Assembly: GCA_951799425.1 (NCBI GenBank)
Contig: OX637403.1
Location: 29,552,811-29,616,810 of the forward strand
Origin: Ilex aquifolium
Taxonomy: Eukaryota > Streptophyta > Magnoliopsida > Aquifoliales > Aquifoliaceae
DNA: 64,000 nt
Direction of reading: 5' to 3'
Part shown: piece by piece, positions 35,892-46,603 of the stretch
How the letters are laid out: the number at the start of each line of letters is the position of its first letter
Position numbering within the stretch: position 1 is the first letter of the stretch
Position numbers and translations under genes: made by a program
The notes under the pieces: model-generated
What the model was told of the DNA's origin: nothing
What the model saw: only the letters and a program-made list of their open reading frames with translations
Database searches by the model: none

Positions 35892-36966
35892 ATGGCTTCG
35901 TCACTTCTACTCAGGAGAGCTAACGCTGCGCCTCTGTTCAACAAACTCACCAACTCCATCCGCTCTGCCTCCGTTTGTCGCTCTTTCAACACCAATACTC
36001 AGGTGACCGAAGTCGACGACGCTGCCCGGGGTATCGACGTTGATCGCCGCGACCGCTCGGTCTCTTCCCAACGCGACGTTGTTGTCCCCAGCATATTCTC
36101 AGGTAGTCCTTGTCCCAGTTTTCAATTCCTTGCTTTTTGATATTTCAATCACTTTCTATCAAATAGTTTCCATCCAGGTCTCTGATTCGAGGTTTTTTCC
36201 TTGATTTCCCTGTGGTTAACTCGTGATAACCGAGATTCAAACTAGTTACCTTATCGCAGTGTCTCTTTGATCTCGGGACAAAAAATTGTCTGACTTGAAT
36301 TTTGCCCTCTCTCTCTCACTCACTCTCTCTCTGATTTTGAGTTTTATAGGTGTGTTGTAGATGTCTTTGAGCTTCAATCATCTGTTTCATTCCTTCTATC
36401 GGTTGATTTCTACATAATTGTCGGATTCGAGGCTTTTCCATTGATTTTTCTGGGTTCAACAGCTAGTGATCGACAGAGAATTTCTTTGAACTTCAAGCGA
36501 CATTTCTGACTTGAATTGGGCTCTTTTGTTTGATTTTTTTTGTTGGTGTGTAGATGTGTTTGATCCCTTTTTTCCAACAAGGAGCTTGAGCCAGATTCTG
36601 AGGGTAATGGACCAAATGATGGACCCCTTCCTCCCAGCATCTCATGGATTGGGGGCTGCCGGAACAAGGAGGGGATGGAATGTGAAGGAAGACAAGGATG
36701 CTCTGTACATTCGAATAGACATGCCCGGTGTTGACAAGGAAAAGGTGAAGATCACAGTGGATCAGAACACTCTGATCATTAGAGGAGAAGGAGAGAAGGA
36801 ATCGGTGGGGGAGGAGGCGAGGATATACACCGGCAGGCTTGATCTCCCTCCGGGTATGTACAAGCTTGATGAGATCAAGGCAGAGATGATGAATGGTGTT
36901 CTGAAAATTACAGTTCCAAAGGTGAAGGAAGAAGAGAGGAAGGTACAGGATGTCAAGGTGGAATAA
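35892..36966 (+). CDS. HSP23.6: Mitochondrial small heat shock protein (HSP23.6-type)
   Basis: ATP-independent holdase that binds unfolding proteins in the mitochondrial matrix. Two exons, 35892-36102 and 36554-36966, phase 1 junction, 207 aa. The first ~45 residues (MASSLLLRRANAAPLFNKL...RS) are Arg/Ser/Ala-rich without acidic residues, a typical mitochondrial presequence. Residues 71-100 carry the family segment DVFDPFFPTRSLSQILRVMD, followed by the alpha-crystallin domain from about 110 (GWNVKEDKDALYIRIDMPGV) to 200, ending with the conserved NGVLKITVPK. The single intron between presequence and body is characteristic of mitochondrial sHSP genes. The promoter has a heat shock element and TATA box. 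Two related loci follow on the same strand. Confidence 0.95.
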
Positions 36967-37576
36967 GGCTGTTGTAAATGAGCTGTGTGTTTGAGGGTTT
37001 TAGGTGTTTTTTGGTAAGGGTTTTGTTTACCTTTTTTTTTTGTTTTTTTGGTCTCTTTGGTTATGTAAGGAAAATGGAATGGAAAAAATAATGTGAGATT
37101 TCGATGGTAAATTTTTGTCGAGCAATGTTACAAAATTCAAATGAAATTAAAAAAGTTACGACTTAAATGCATATCATTCATTGAATGAGTGAGTCTCATC
37201 AATTTTTTCAGTTGAGTTTACTCATTTCACACTCATCCAATGGATAATATGAATTTGGATTTTAATTTTTGGGTTTCATTTGAGTTATGTAGTATTTTCC
37301 ATTTTTGTCACTTGTCCATTCTTCCTTTGGAACCCAAGGTGTTTATTGGGACTTAATTTGGAAGTAATGATTGTGATTATTAGATTGATAGTGAATTTTA
37401 AATTAGGTATAAATATAAATTATTATAAAAAAGTTTTTTTTTTTATAAGAATATCAGTAATATTTAAAAGAAAGTTCAAATATTAGTTTTTATTAATTTG
37501 GACAACTAAATTAAATTATTTTAATTTAACTCTATTGGGAGATTGGTTTTTAGTGGAGTTGAGTGGAAAAGATTTT
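36967..37576. other. 3' flank of HSP23.6
   Basis: 3' UTR followed by AT-rich DNA with no supported gene or clear repeat structure. Confidence 0.5.
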
Positions 37577-37943
37577 GGTTAAATGTAATTGTACTTTATT
37601 GCTCGAAAGATTTTTAAATTCTCAATTTACATATAGAAGGTTTAATTTTTTCAAATTGCACACCTTCAATTAAACAAATTTGTTCCAATCAGGTCCAATA
37701 GATAACTAGTCAAAACAAACTTGTTTTGAGAGTCGGATCGAGAGTATTGTGACCAATAAGTCCTTCCTTATGTCACCAATAAGCACGTGGGGTGAAACAG
37801 ATGACAAATAGAATAGGAGTTATTTAGTGGGTTTGATTGAAACAAAAATTTGTTTGATTCGGGGTGTAATTTGGGAAAATTGAATTTTTAGAGTGCAAAT
37901 TAAGAATTTCAGAATTTTTTGGGTTGCAAAGTACAATTTACCC
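37577..37943. mobile_element. MITE with long terminal inverted repeats, about 367 bp
   Basis: The left end GGTTAAATGTAATTGTACTT is mirrored by the right-end complement GGGTAAATTGTACTTTGCAA. Inverted similarity extends about 110 bp inward, including AAACAAATTTG(T/TT) and CAATCA segments, so the transcript could fold into a long hairpin. The ends resemble the Mutator-like element at 9513-10164 (GGATAAATGACACTTTAT). No convincing 9-bp duplication was found (AAAGATTTT versus TTAATATTT), so the boundaries may be eroded. Confidence 0.65.
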
Positions 37944-38449
37944 TTAATATTTTGCCGGCTTCATCCCGATGGGCAAGCTTGATCCAACTCTTAAATTCAA
38001 GTTTTAAGTAGGCTTATTAGCGTGGACGAATGAGCCACAGGGTTTTTAATTTCATTTAGAAGTTTAATTGTTTCACCAAAGATGCTATTCAAGAAGTCTA
38101 AATAGTATTATTTTCGTCATAGATCTCCCAAAATATTTTGTAGTGATGCAGTTTATTCTTATTCACTAATGTTAGGTTGTGGTTATTTTATTTCAACCAA
38201 TATTTAAATCTCAATTTCAAAATTTGTACTCCAAATTGTAAATTATAACTCTATAGAAGTAAACAATTACTTTAAAAAATAAATAAAAATCTCATTATGG
38301 TTTGTTTGAGCTAACGAGGGTATCGTCATCGATTTCACTATTGAAATTTAAAATTGTGGGTTTGAATTTTCTCATTCTTTTTTCTTGTAATAATGTCTCT
38401 GACAAAAAAAAAATCTTAATTTAAGTTAGATAGAGAGAGAGAAATTATC

Positions 38450-38590
38450 ACCCGAGTTGATAATCTAGTGATAAGTCGTACTTGTTTAGGGTCATCATTG
38501 ACTTGCATTTGGTTATTAAGCAGAGTTCGATTCACGAGAATAACACGATTTGTTGCTTAATTTTGATGATGCTGTGGTGATAAACTACCA
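38450..38590 (+). mobile_element. Possible SINE remnant
   Basis: CCCGAGTTGATAATCTAGTG resembles a tRNA-derived A-box region and CAGAGTTCGATTCACGA a B box about 75 bp later, the usual spacing. No A-tail or target-site duplication was found. It lies between the MITE and the broken small heat shock locus. Confidence 0.4.
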
Positions 38591-38687
38591 TTCTTTTCTT
38601 GAGACTTGAACAAAAAGAAAAGAAACTCCCATTGAGAAAGATTGTTCTAGGGTCAAAAGCATATTGTCAATCTCTCTAATTCCAATT

Positions 38688-39057
38688 ATGGCTTTGTTAA
38701 TGGCGATGAGGAGAGCTAGCTCTTCATCAATCCTCTTCACCAAACTCATCAACCGTTCGGCCATGGTTGCCCCAGCACTATCCATTCGTTCCTTCAATTC
38801 TAGTGTTCTTTAAGCTAGACGTGAGGCTTTGGGTGGAGTATGGGAATGACTATATAAAAGGAGAGGGGAAGAAGGAATCGAATCACGAGGACAGTGGGAG
38901 GACTTACAGGGGAAGCGTAGAGCTATCTTCGAGTTCGTTTCAGCCGGAGAAGATCATGGCAGAGATGAAGAACGCTGTTATGAGGATGGTGATTCCGAAG
39001 AGGAAGAAGTATGAGGAGATGAGTGGTGTGGTTGAGGTGAAGATCAAGCGAAGATGA
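38688..39057 (+). pseudogene. Broken mitochondrial-type small heat shock gene
   Basis: The first frame begins at 38688 with a presequence-like MALLMAMRRASSSSILFTKL and continues 41 codons to TAA at 38811-38813. In another frame, from about 38810 to TGA at 39055-39057, lies part of an alpha-crystallin domain: LDVRLWVEYGNDYIKGEGKK, then RTYRGSVEL, and a degenerate AVMRMVIPK where NGVLKITVPK is expected. The stretch between beta 2 and beta 5 is collapsed and no intron with consensus sites separates the two halves. Frame change, stop, internal loss and motif decay together indicate a pseudogene. It lies between two intact paralogues, so it is probably a dead member of the local tandem cluster. 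Confidence 0.82.
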
Positions 39058-39232
39058 TCAAAGAATAATTCATCTAGTAGGTTTCGTTTGTGTTTTTGTT
39101 TGATTCTCTTGGTTATAGAATTAATGATATGTTTAGTGATATAAGATAGTACAATTGGCTAAATTGTTTGGTCCAAATTGATTGCTTATGCTCATCTCCA
39201 TATTGAAATATTTGGTGAGGAATTTGGAATTT

Positions 39233-39428
39233 AGGGTTGTAAATGAACCGAGTTGGTTATGAACAACTGAGGGAAGTTAGCTTAATTCTGAATATCGATT
39301 TAAACTCAAGTCTAAACTTGAATACAAATTTCAATTAATCGAGTCGAGCCCAAGTTTCTATACAAAAGTAACGAGTCGAGCTTGATAGGTATGGCAAAGA
39401 AGATTGAGACATTCGCATGATGATATTA
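39233..39428. mobile_element. One end of a hAT-like element, interrupted
   Basis: TAGGGTTGTAAATGAACCGA followed by GAGTCGAG repeats resembles the common plant hAT terminus TAGGGNTGTAAATGAACC. Right of the LINE insertion, at 40050-40100, GATTTGAAAAATTC and GCGAATGAACAAACC look like interior sequence of the same type. The opposite terminus was not found, so this is a truncated remnant that the LINE appears to have entered. Confidence 0.45.
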
Positions 39429-39986
39429 CAAAGTAAAAGACGCTACTTTTTTTTTTTTTAAAGGGGTTCAACACGATAAATGACGCTACTTGGATTGTAT
39501 GGTATCTCTTTCTCAGTGTTGTGATGGTGCGTTCAAGAAGGGCGCTGTGGCTATAGGGGTGATTCTTAAAGGCATTAATGATACTATTGTGGAAGGTATT
39601 GCCAAACGGATTCTGGCTGTATCCAGTTTATTTTCTGAAGCGGCCGCTGTAAGAGAAGCTTGTCTTTTGGCTTCTGTATCTGGGCTTCGCGATATCACTG
39701 TATCTAGTGACAATCTGGAGATGATAAAGCTAAGTGTCTCTGAAGATGTCCCCCATGGGATATTTGTGCTTTTGTTAGCGATATTCACTTTTTTGCTAAG
39801 TCTCTTAACTTAAGGTTTTTTCACAAGCCAATGGCTCTTAACAGAGCAGCTCACTGGATTGCAGTTATAAAGTTATCTAACTCGATCCCGTTGAGTTGGG
39901 TTTAAGGCTTTTTTAACAAGTGATTGTAATCATCACTTTCCTACGTAATGATATTTACAGATCTGTTTCATTTTCAAAAAAAAAAA
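39429..39986 (+). mobile_element. 5'-truncated LINE with RNase H remnant and poly(A)
   Basis: Bounded by GATGATATTA (39419-39428) and GATGATATCA (39987-39996), a 10-bp duplication with one mismatch; the right copy directly follows a 12-base A run. Inside, an open stretch at 39490-39780 encodes an RNase H-like fold as in plant LINE ORF2 ends: CDGAFKKGAVAIGVILK at the strand carrying the first catalytic Asp, then SEAAAVREACLLA with the Glu, and ITVSSDNLEMIK with the later Asp. A one-base shift near 39775 moves the continuation (DIHFFAKSLN...NRAAHWIA) to another frame, ending TAA near 39903. It is therefore an inactive, 5'-truncated copy. Confidence 0.82.
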
Positions 39987-40348
39987 GATGATATCAAAAA
40001 TTTATATTTGTTTATAAATTCTTTTGCCCTTGACCTTGACCTTGAGCTAATTTCAAATCGATTTGAAAAATTCTTTGCGAATGAACAAACCAAGTTTAAA
40101 TGGTCTTAACAACCTCAGTTTGTTATACTTAATCAAAAAAAAAAAAGAGTAGCCAAAAGAAATTGCTTATATTCTTTGGTTAAAAAAAAAAAAAAAAAGA
40201 TTAGTTTTTCATTGATCCTATGTTTTGCTTGGGCTTTTGTGGATGGGCCTTCTTGAGCCCATTTTACAACATGTCAGTTGGGATCAGCTTATCGTGGAGG
40301 ACAAGTCAAATTACCGCTAATTAGTCAACAAAAATGTCAATCCATGTC

Positions 40349-40354
40349 TATAAA
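40349..40354 (+). promoter_or_regulatory. TATA box of the divergent small heat shock gene
   Basis: TATAAA 55 bp before the start codon at 40409, giving a leader of about 25-30 nt if transcription starts 30 bp downstream. No perfect heat shock element was found within 200 bp; the nearest is a partial CTTCTTGAGC near 40250. Confidence 0.55.
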
Positions 40355-40408
40355 CCCTAGACAGAGAGAGAAGTGAACTAACTGTGAAAACGCTGTTCCT
40401 CTGCAAAA

Positions 40409-41010
40409 ATGGCTTCTTCAATGGCTCTCAGACGAGCGACCACAAGAGCTTCAACTCCCTTCACCAAATTCCTGAACTCCAAAACCCCCTCCAGAACCAT
40501 CCCTTCGTCGGCCACTCGCTACTTCGCCACCACCACCACCACCCCGGACGACGACAACTGTGGCTTGAACAAACCGCCTGGTAGGTATTAAACCCACCTT
40601 CAATCTTCCTCAATTCTATAAAATTTCAAGATTTTCAATTTTTTTTTTCTGTTACAGTTATTGTGACCGGTCCTCCTCAGAAATTCAAGGTGGAGAACCC
40701 ATTTCAATCGGCTGGGCCTCGAAACGTGATCGAAGTCGACGAAGTGAAGGGTCATACGCTGGTGAGGGTGGTGTTGCCTGGTGTGGGTGATGACGGATTC
40801 AAAGTTTGGGCGGAGGAGAACACTGTTTACTTTGTGGGCCAAGGCGAGATCGAATACGAGAGAGATGATTGTGGGAGGAAGTATGGTGGTAGCCTAGAGT
40901 TTTGTCCCGAAGATCATAGGGTTGATGGGGTCAAAGCCGAGATGAAGAATGGCATTCTCAGGTTATTGGTGCCAAATACAAAAGATGCAGAGAACAATAA
41001 AGGAAAATGA
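40409..41010 (+). CDS. Divergent mitochondrial-type small heat shock protein
   Basis: Two exons, 40409-40580 and 40658-41010, phase 1 junction, 174 aa. The N terminus MASSMALRRATTRASTPFTK, rich in Arg, Ser and Thr, is a typical organelle presequence, followed by a Thr run. The second exon carries an alpha-crystallin domain (residues about 75-165): VIEVDEVKGHTLVRVVLPGV, VWAEENTVYFVGQGE, and the conserved end MKNGILRLLVPN. Gene structure (presequence exon, one short intron, ACD exon) equals that of HSP23.6 at 35892, but the linker with DPFFP...Q is missing and the protein is shorter. It ends in NNKGK. Probably a mitochondrial sHSP paralogue that has diverged; whether it is heat inducible is unclear, as no good heat shock element is visible. 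Confidence 0.88.
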
Positions 41011-43439
41011 TTCAATTTGGATGGTTTGGGTGAAAATATGAAATTCCTTATCCTTATCTATCACCTTGGTATGCTCAACTTAATCCTTGGCATGTTCAAT
41101 CTACTAGAAATTTTGGTTGGGCGGTTTGTTTGTTTTGTTTTTTTTTGGTTTTGGTGGGGGTGGGGGGGATCCTTGTTATGTTGTTGATTAAAATGAATAT
41201 GGTCCAAAATGACTTAAAAGATGTGATATGGATTAAAACAACATTGTTTTGATTCAAAATGATATTGTTTTGTTAATGTCGTTTTGATCAACAACAGAAG
41301 GGCGAGGGGGAAGGTTGAAGTGCCTTGATTTTTATGTATTGTGTTTGATATGGGTCACATGGTTTTCTACTAATTTGATAGGAATTGTGTAATAGCTGCA
41401 ATGCACATGTTTGAGCACATTGCACAGAGCCAAGTGATTAAAGGCTGAAGAGTTCTTCTAGCAGTAGAATGGTCAATATTATGCGTGTACTGTAGTAAAG
41501 GCCTAAAGAGTTAAATGATTCATAGTTGGGCCGGTACACACACTGATAGAATCTCTTGCTATCTGGTTTGTAGGAGGAGGCAGTTATAGTAGTACCCTAT
41601 TTGTTAGGATTGCATGAGAGAATATTTAAGTGTTAGAGAATACATTTCTTAGATATGAGGTGGTCTTCTAAAAGTTGGTGATGTGGCATTGGTGAGGATA
41701 AGATTCAGTCAAGTAATTTTTTCTTCTGTCAGTCCATAGGCTTCCTGGGCCGTCTAGAGTGTTTTTATGGGCTTTTTACCTTTGGTGGGCCGACCTGGCC
41801 TTGGCTTGGAATGAGCCCCTCTGATAGCTAGGTTGGGCTCATCTTTTGGGTCCTTCTCCTTTTGGTTATTCTAACATGCCCAATTTCATATGGGCTAGGC
41901 TCCGTCTATTCTAACAGATGTATCATAGTTTACAAAGAAACTTTTAATCATCATATATATATATATATAATTGAGTTTGCATAATATATAACAAGTTTCA
42001 CATCGATCAATTGGATAAATAGATTCAATAGTTAACTTGGTTATGACTTGATAGATTGTGTGTTTCTGTACAAGATATTTACTTCTTGCTTTGGTTTGGT
42101 AAAGACTTGACTTTGAAAACACATTTATTTATTTTTTTGCAACGGTTAGAGTGTTTAGGTCAGTTTACACACATCTCGACTAATTTTTTTTTCAGTCTCG
42201 TCAAAGGTAGGTCATCCGCGCTGGGATTAGGGTATTCATGAGAGATAAATCTTCATGATCTAGCCTAAAAAAATTGTCAATATTTAAACTGAGGATATCT
42301 AGATTTACAGATCATCCATATTATTACTTTCAGGTTAACATATCTATTTGTTTAGCTCTCAAAGCTGGCATTTTGTGCCTCATTTATAACCAAACACCTA
42401 CTTTTCAATCACTTGTACATTATCTTCTTGTTCTTGTTTAAAAAAAAAAAATAATCATTACAAAAATCTATGACAAAAAAAACTTATAGATATAAGATAT
42501 ACTGACCCCAAAAAAAAAAACATATAGATAATGCTATTTAGCCACTCCGGGAAACCCACTTCGCTCCAAATTTTTTGAAGAGAAATGTTATTTAGACCTA
42601 AAAATTTGACCTAATTTATTAACTTAATAATGTGGTTTCATTGTAAACGTTAAATTAACACCAAGTTTCAATACTTAATAGGACCACAATCAATCTAAGA
42701 ACTATAGTAAATTAAGTCTAAGTAATATTACTCATTTTTGAATATTTGTAATGCTATGTTGAAAATCATAACAACATTAACAATTTTTCTGCTATACTGG
42801 ATAGACTGCAAATATATTTGAATGAAAATGCCGAATCTTTGGTAAAAATAGATAAAAAAAACATTAAGATGAAGAATTTTAGAAAGCAATTGAAAGCAAA
42901 GTAACAGTGGCATGATAATATAGATGTCCCTGATGATGTTAAGGATTGACAAGCGTGGAATCTTTGTTACGATAGTAAATGTAGAGTCTATTGGGGTCAA
43001 GCAATGACCTTTTGTCATTGACATTAAATGTGAATGAATAAGTTTTTTGTAGAACATTGTTTAAAAATTGAGGAAAAAGGAAAAGGAAAGATTACACATT
43101 AGGGAAATAAAAATACTATTCCTCATGTTGTGACACTTTTTCTCATTTTTATATATCTCTTTATTTATTTATTTATTTTTGTGAATTTTAGGTGGAATTT
43201 AAAACATGTTTTTACTTTGAGATGCATGTTGATTGTTCAAAACTCTTTACTATACCATAGAAGATCCGCACGAATAAGAAAGTATTTTATTGAGATTGAT
43301 CATTAAAATCACAAAAAAAAAAAATGCATGCATTAGTAGTTGATAGGATGTAAGACTAGAACTATTCAAATAGAGAACATATTGTAGTGCAGGCATAAAT
43401 ATTTTTTTTTACAGGTGTAGCTGATGTGGTAGTATTGTC

Positions 43440-44050
43440 AATAAGCGTCTATGCCGCAATTAAAAATGTAGAGTCTATTGGTCAAGCAATGATCTTTTGT
43501 CATTGACATTAGATGTGCATGAAAAAGTTCTTTTTTAGATAGTTGTTTAAAAATTGAGGTGGCTGTTTCTTCTTAAACCAAAAAAATAAAAGAGGAAAGA
43601 CAAAAGGAAGATTACAAACTAGGGAAATAAAAACACTCGCTAGTGATGATGAGGATTGACAAATGTGGAACCTTTATTACGATGACAAATGTAGAGTCTA
43701 TCGGTCAAGCAACGATCTTTTGTCGTTGACATTAGATGTGAATGAAAAAGTTTTTTTTAGATAGTTGTTTGGAAATTGAGGAGGTTGTTTCTTCTTAGAC
43801 CAAAAAAATAAAAGAGGAAAGACAAAGGGAATATTACAAACTAGGGAAATAAAAACACTCGCTAGTGATGATAAGGACCGACAAATGTGGAGTCTTTATT
43901 ACGGTGGCAAATGTAGAGTCTATTGGTCAAGCAATGATCTTTTGCCATTGACATTAAATGTGAATGAATAAATTTTTCAATGTTGTTCGAAAATTGAGGT
44001 GATTGTTTCTTCTTCAACCTAAAAAATAAAAGAGTTAAAAAAAGGGAAGA
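43440..44050. repeat. About 222-bp tandem repeat inside the array unit
   Basis: The marker GTAGAGTCTATTGG followed by TCAAGCAATGATCTTTTGTC recurs at 43468, 43691 and 43913, a period of 222-223 bp, with a more distant copy at 42981. Each period also contains GTTTCTTCTTAGACCAAAAA and ACAAACTAGGGAAATAAAAA. Other units carry the same tandem: 53814 and 54027, and 58005 and 58228. Confidence 0.85.
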
Positions 44051-44204
44051 TTACAAACTAGAGAAATAAAAACAATATTCCTAACATTTGCTTTACTCTA
44101 TATTATTTTTATAATTATGAATTTATGTAAATAAAAATTTAGTTATGTGTGTGATTTTCACATGTGAAGAAATTATTTAATAACAGCATGGACTACCAAA
44201 TGTT

Positions 44205-44235
44205 GTTGTCCATGCATTGCACGGGGTACTACTAG
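44205..44235 (+). mobile_element. Helitron-like 3' terminus in the array unit
   Basis: CCATGCATTGCACGGGGTAC followed by TACTAG (CTAG 44232-44235) and then T. Plant Helitrons end with a GC-rich hairpin around GTGCAATGCAC, then CTAG, inserted before T. The same terminus appears in the other units at 54348-54351, 58549-58552 and 63121-63124. The matching 5' terminus was not located, and copies share flanks, so they descend from one insertion amplified with the unit. Confidence 0.6.
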
Positions 44236-45000
44236 TTGAACAAAAAAAAAAAAATAGTATTATTGAAACTTAAAAAACTGATTTCAACCATACAACTTTT
44301 AGAATGTCTCTAACGATAAATCAATAAAATAAATATAATGTACTATTTAATTATAAAATCTAGATGAATCACTCCGTCCATCTATTAAAATGCATACGTG
44401 TATTAATATAGATAGGATCAAATTATTAGGCAACACTATGGTATTGTACCTAATTTTTTAGATCAAGTTATAATTTTTAAAGTATACTTTATACCTACAG
44501 AAGGCATAATCAATCTCAAAATGTCATGATTAAATATAAAAATTATAATTTATAAAATTCAAATTACAACTTAAAAAAAAGGAAAAAAATTACACCTCCC
44601 TATGTAATTACCTGATTTACTTTTAATCTTCACAAATTTAAATGATAAATGAATAAAATATGTTAAACTATTCAAATAAGTGACTTTTTTTTTTTTTTGT
44701 TTCCCAAATAAGTGACTTGAATGGAGAAGTCTTTCACTGAATTGAATGGAGTGAGTCAGATAGGTTAAAAAATGATCAGATTAACAGGAGGAAGGCGGCC
44801 CCACCCTAAAACAAAAGTGTTGGGTGCCAAAAACATACGTCGACTTTCTGAAGTACTACTTGTCGGTAGTGTAAAATTATTTGACTTTGTGAAACACTCT
44901 AAGGGAATTAACGCCCTCAAAACTAATCCTAGTCCCTTTCGAGAGGTAATTCTCATTCGGAGAAGTGTCGCATGTACCAACCTTTCAATATGTATAACAG

Positions 45001-45505
45001 CAGGGCCGGCTTAACATCATTAAAAAAAAATATGGGTTTTATGTCCCAAATTTTTAGGTACATTATTAACCCATAAAAAAATTAAATCCTTTAAATTTTA
45101 AACCCTAAAAAAAGGCCCCAAAATATTAAGTACAATCAACATATTTTTATTATAATAATTTGGGTCCATGATTCAATTCATAACATTAGAAATCTAAAAA
45201 TCATAAGTTAAAAAAATAAAAAGTACTCAAAAGTCAACTCATATTTACTCCTTCTCTCTCTCTCTCTGTGTAAAAATTAATACAAAATATTAAAAAAAGT
45301 TTAAATTAAACTCTCTTTCTGATAAAAAACAAAAACAAAAGTTAAAATATTTTTTTCAGTAACACTAGCACGTCCTTCTTAGATCTCTCTCTCATATAAT
45401 AAATTGAAAATAAATTAATTTTTAAAAAAAAATTAATATTAAAAATAAAAATGACCTCATTTAATATTTTCGTTTTAGGCCTCCAATTGCCTTAAGTCAC
45501 CTCTG
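45001..45505. mobile_element. hAT MITE, 505 bp, inside unit 0
   Basis: Perfect 8-bp duplication TATAACAG at 44993-45000 and 45506-45513. Termini: left CAGGGCCGGCTTAA, right-end complement CAGAGGTGACTTAA. The related units read straight through the site (near 56085, 59440 and 63630: ATGTGCAATGGTTAAATC), giving empty alleles. There is no coding sequence; the interior is A-rich. Confidence 0.88.
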
Positions 45506-45764
45506 TATAACAGTTAAATCAAGACTCGAATAGTTAGCATGCAGTTGAACCCACACGTAAGGTTTAGATACAGTTCCTCCAGTGAATGGAAGTTTGTTTT
45601 ACTAACTAAACTGTGCTGACGCCTAGGAGACTGACTCCAAAGAGTTATCAAATTTTGATCTAAAGAAGTTTGAATTTACAGTTCACCCCATATCTCCACA
45701 TAATTCACCAAATTATGTGGTGAATTTTAAAATTGAAGAATAATTAGACTGCATTACAATTTAC

Positions 45765-46329
45765 TAGGGGTGGTAACACGATGACACAACACCAACTCGA
45801 CACAAATTTTATGACACAAACTCGAAAATAGTCCGACATACGAACACGAAATATAAATAGATTATGTTCGGGTTTAACACGTCAAACCCGAAATTGACAC
45901 GATCAACCCGTTTATTTAAAAATGAACATTTTTTCTATTTTCTCGTTTATATAGTTACAATGACACAAAATTAACATCTTTATCTAGTATTATAGAAATA
46001 AATTATTAATTATTTGTAACTGTTATTAAACATTGACATAATTATTGTATAAAAAGATATTTTTACTAATTATTATTATTATATTTATTAAGTTAATTTT
46101 TAGTTTGTAGAAAAAGTATGAGCATAAATTAAATTAAGTGAAAATAAAATATTAGCATTAGATTTTTTATTCAAAATTTATGTGGGTCAATACGAATACG
46201 AACACGACATGAAAATAAACATATCAACTCGACACGACACGATTAGTTAAATGAGTTGAGTTAGTGTTGCCTAATATTCGACACGAACCCCCAATAACCT
46301 GACACAACACGACTCAATTACCACCCCTT
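45765..46329. mobile_element. hAT MITE, 565 bp, inside unit 0
   Basis: Perfect 8-bp duplication CAATTTAC at 45757-45764 and 46330-46337. Termini: left TAGGGGTGGTAAC, right end ATTACCACCCCTT. The paralogous position in unit 2 (about 59683-59700, GCATTACAATTTACAAGTC) has a single CAATTTAC and no insert. The interior has ACACGACACG motifs like the hAT element at 8754, so the two may be one family. Confidence 0.9.
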
Positions 46330-46603
46330 CAATTTACAAGTCTTGGATTTGAATTTTATTTTTTTTAACCTATTCATGATTTAATTATATTGGAAAAAGG
46401 TTTACAGTTGATTCACATTATGGCATACATATTATGTAGCAAGAAAATATGTTCATAAGATCTCTGATTTAGTAAGAGGGAGGGAGGAAAAAATAATAAA
46501 AAAAGCAAGGCCATAGTACAATTATAAAATTTCATTTATTTTTTTCATCCTAGTAAAAATTTTAAATAGGAAATCATTATGTTCAAAACTTGGGATCACG
46601 ACC

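Larger units (their letters stand above)
41200..46440. repeat. Array unit 0 (left copy of a compound repeat)
   Basis: Three blocks are shared with the right-hand array. Block 1 (41200-41880) matches 51400-52060. Block 2 (42051-44580) matches 52517-54710, 56325-58910 and parts of 61020-63170. Block 3 (44590-45000, 45514-45764, 46330-46440) matches 55510-56215, 58915-59880 and 63170-63775. No gene was found in it. It carries two hAT insertions absent from the other units. Divergence between copies is mostly scattered substitutions and short indels, so the copies are not very recent. Confidence 0.8.

Noticed and set aside
35679-36140. Longer HSP23.6 start at the in-frame ATG 35679
   Set aside because: The TATA box at 35779-35786 lies downstream of this ATG, and the Met at 35892 gives the normal presequence.
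43440-44050. CRISPR-like array from the regularly spaced 222-bp repeats
   Set aside because: The repeats are long and contiguous without unique spacers, and the genome is plainly a plant nucleus.
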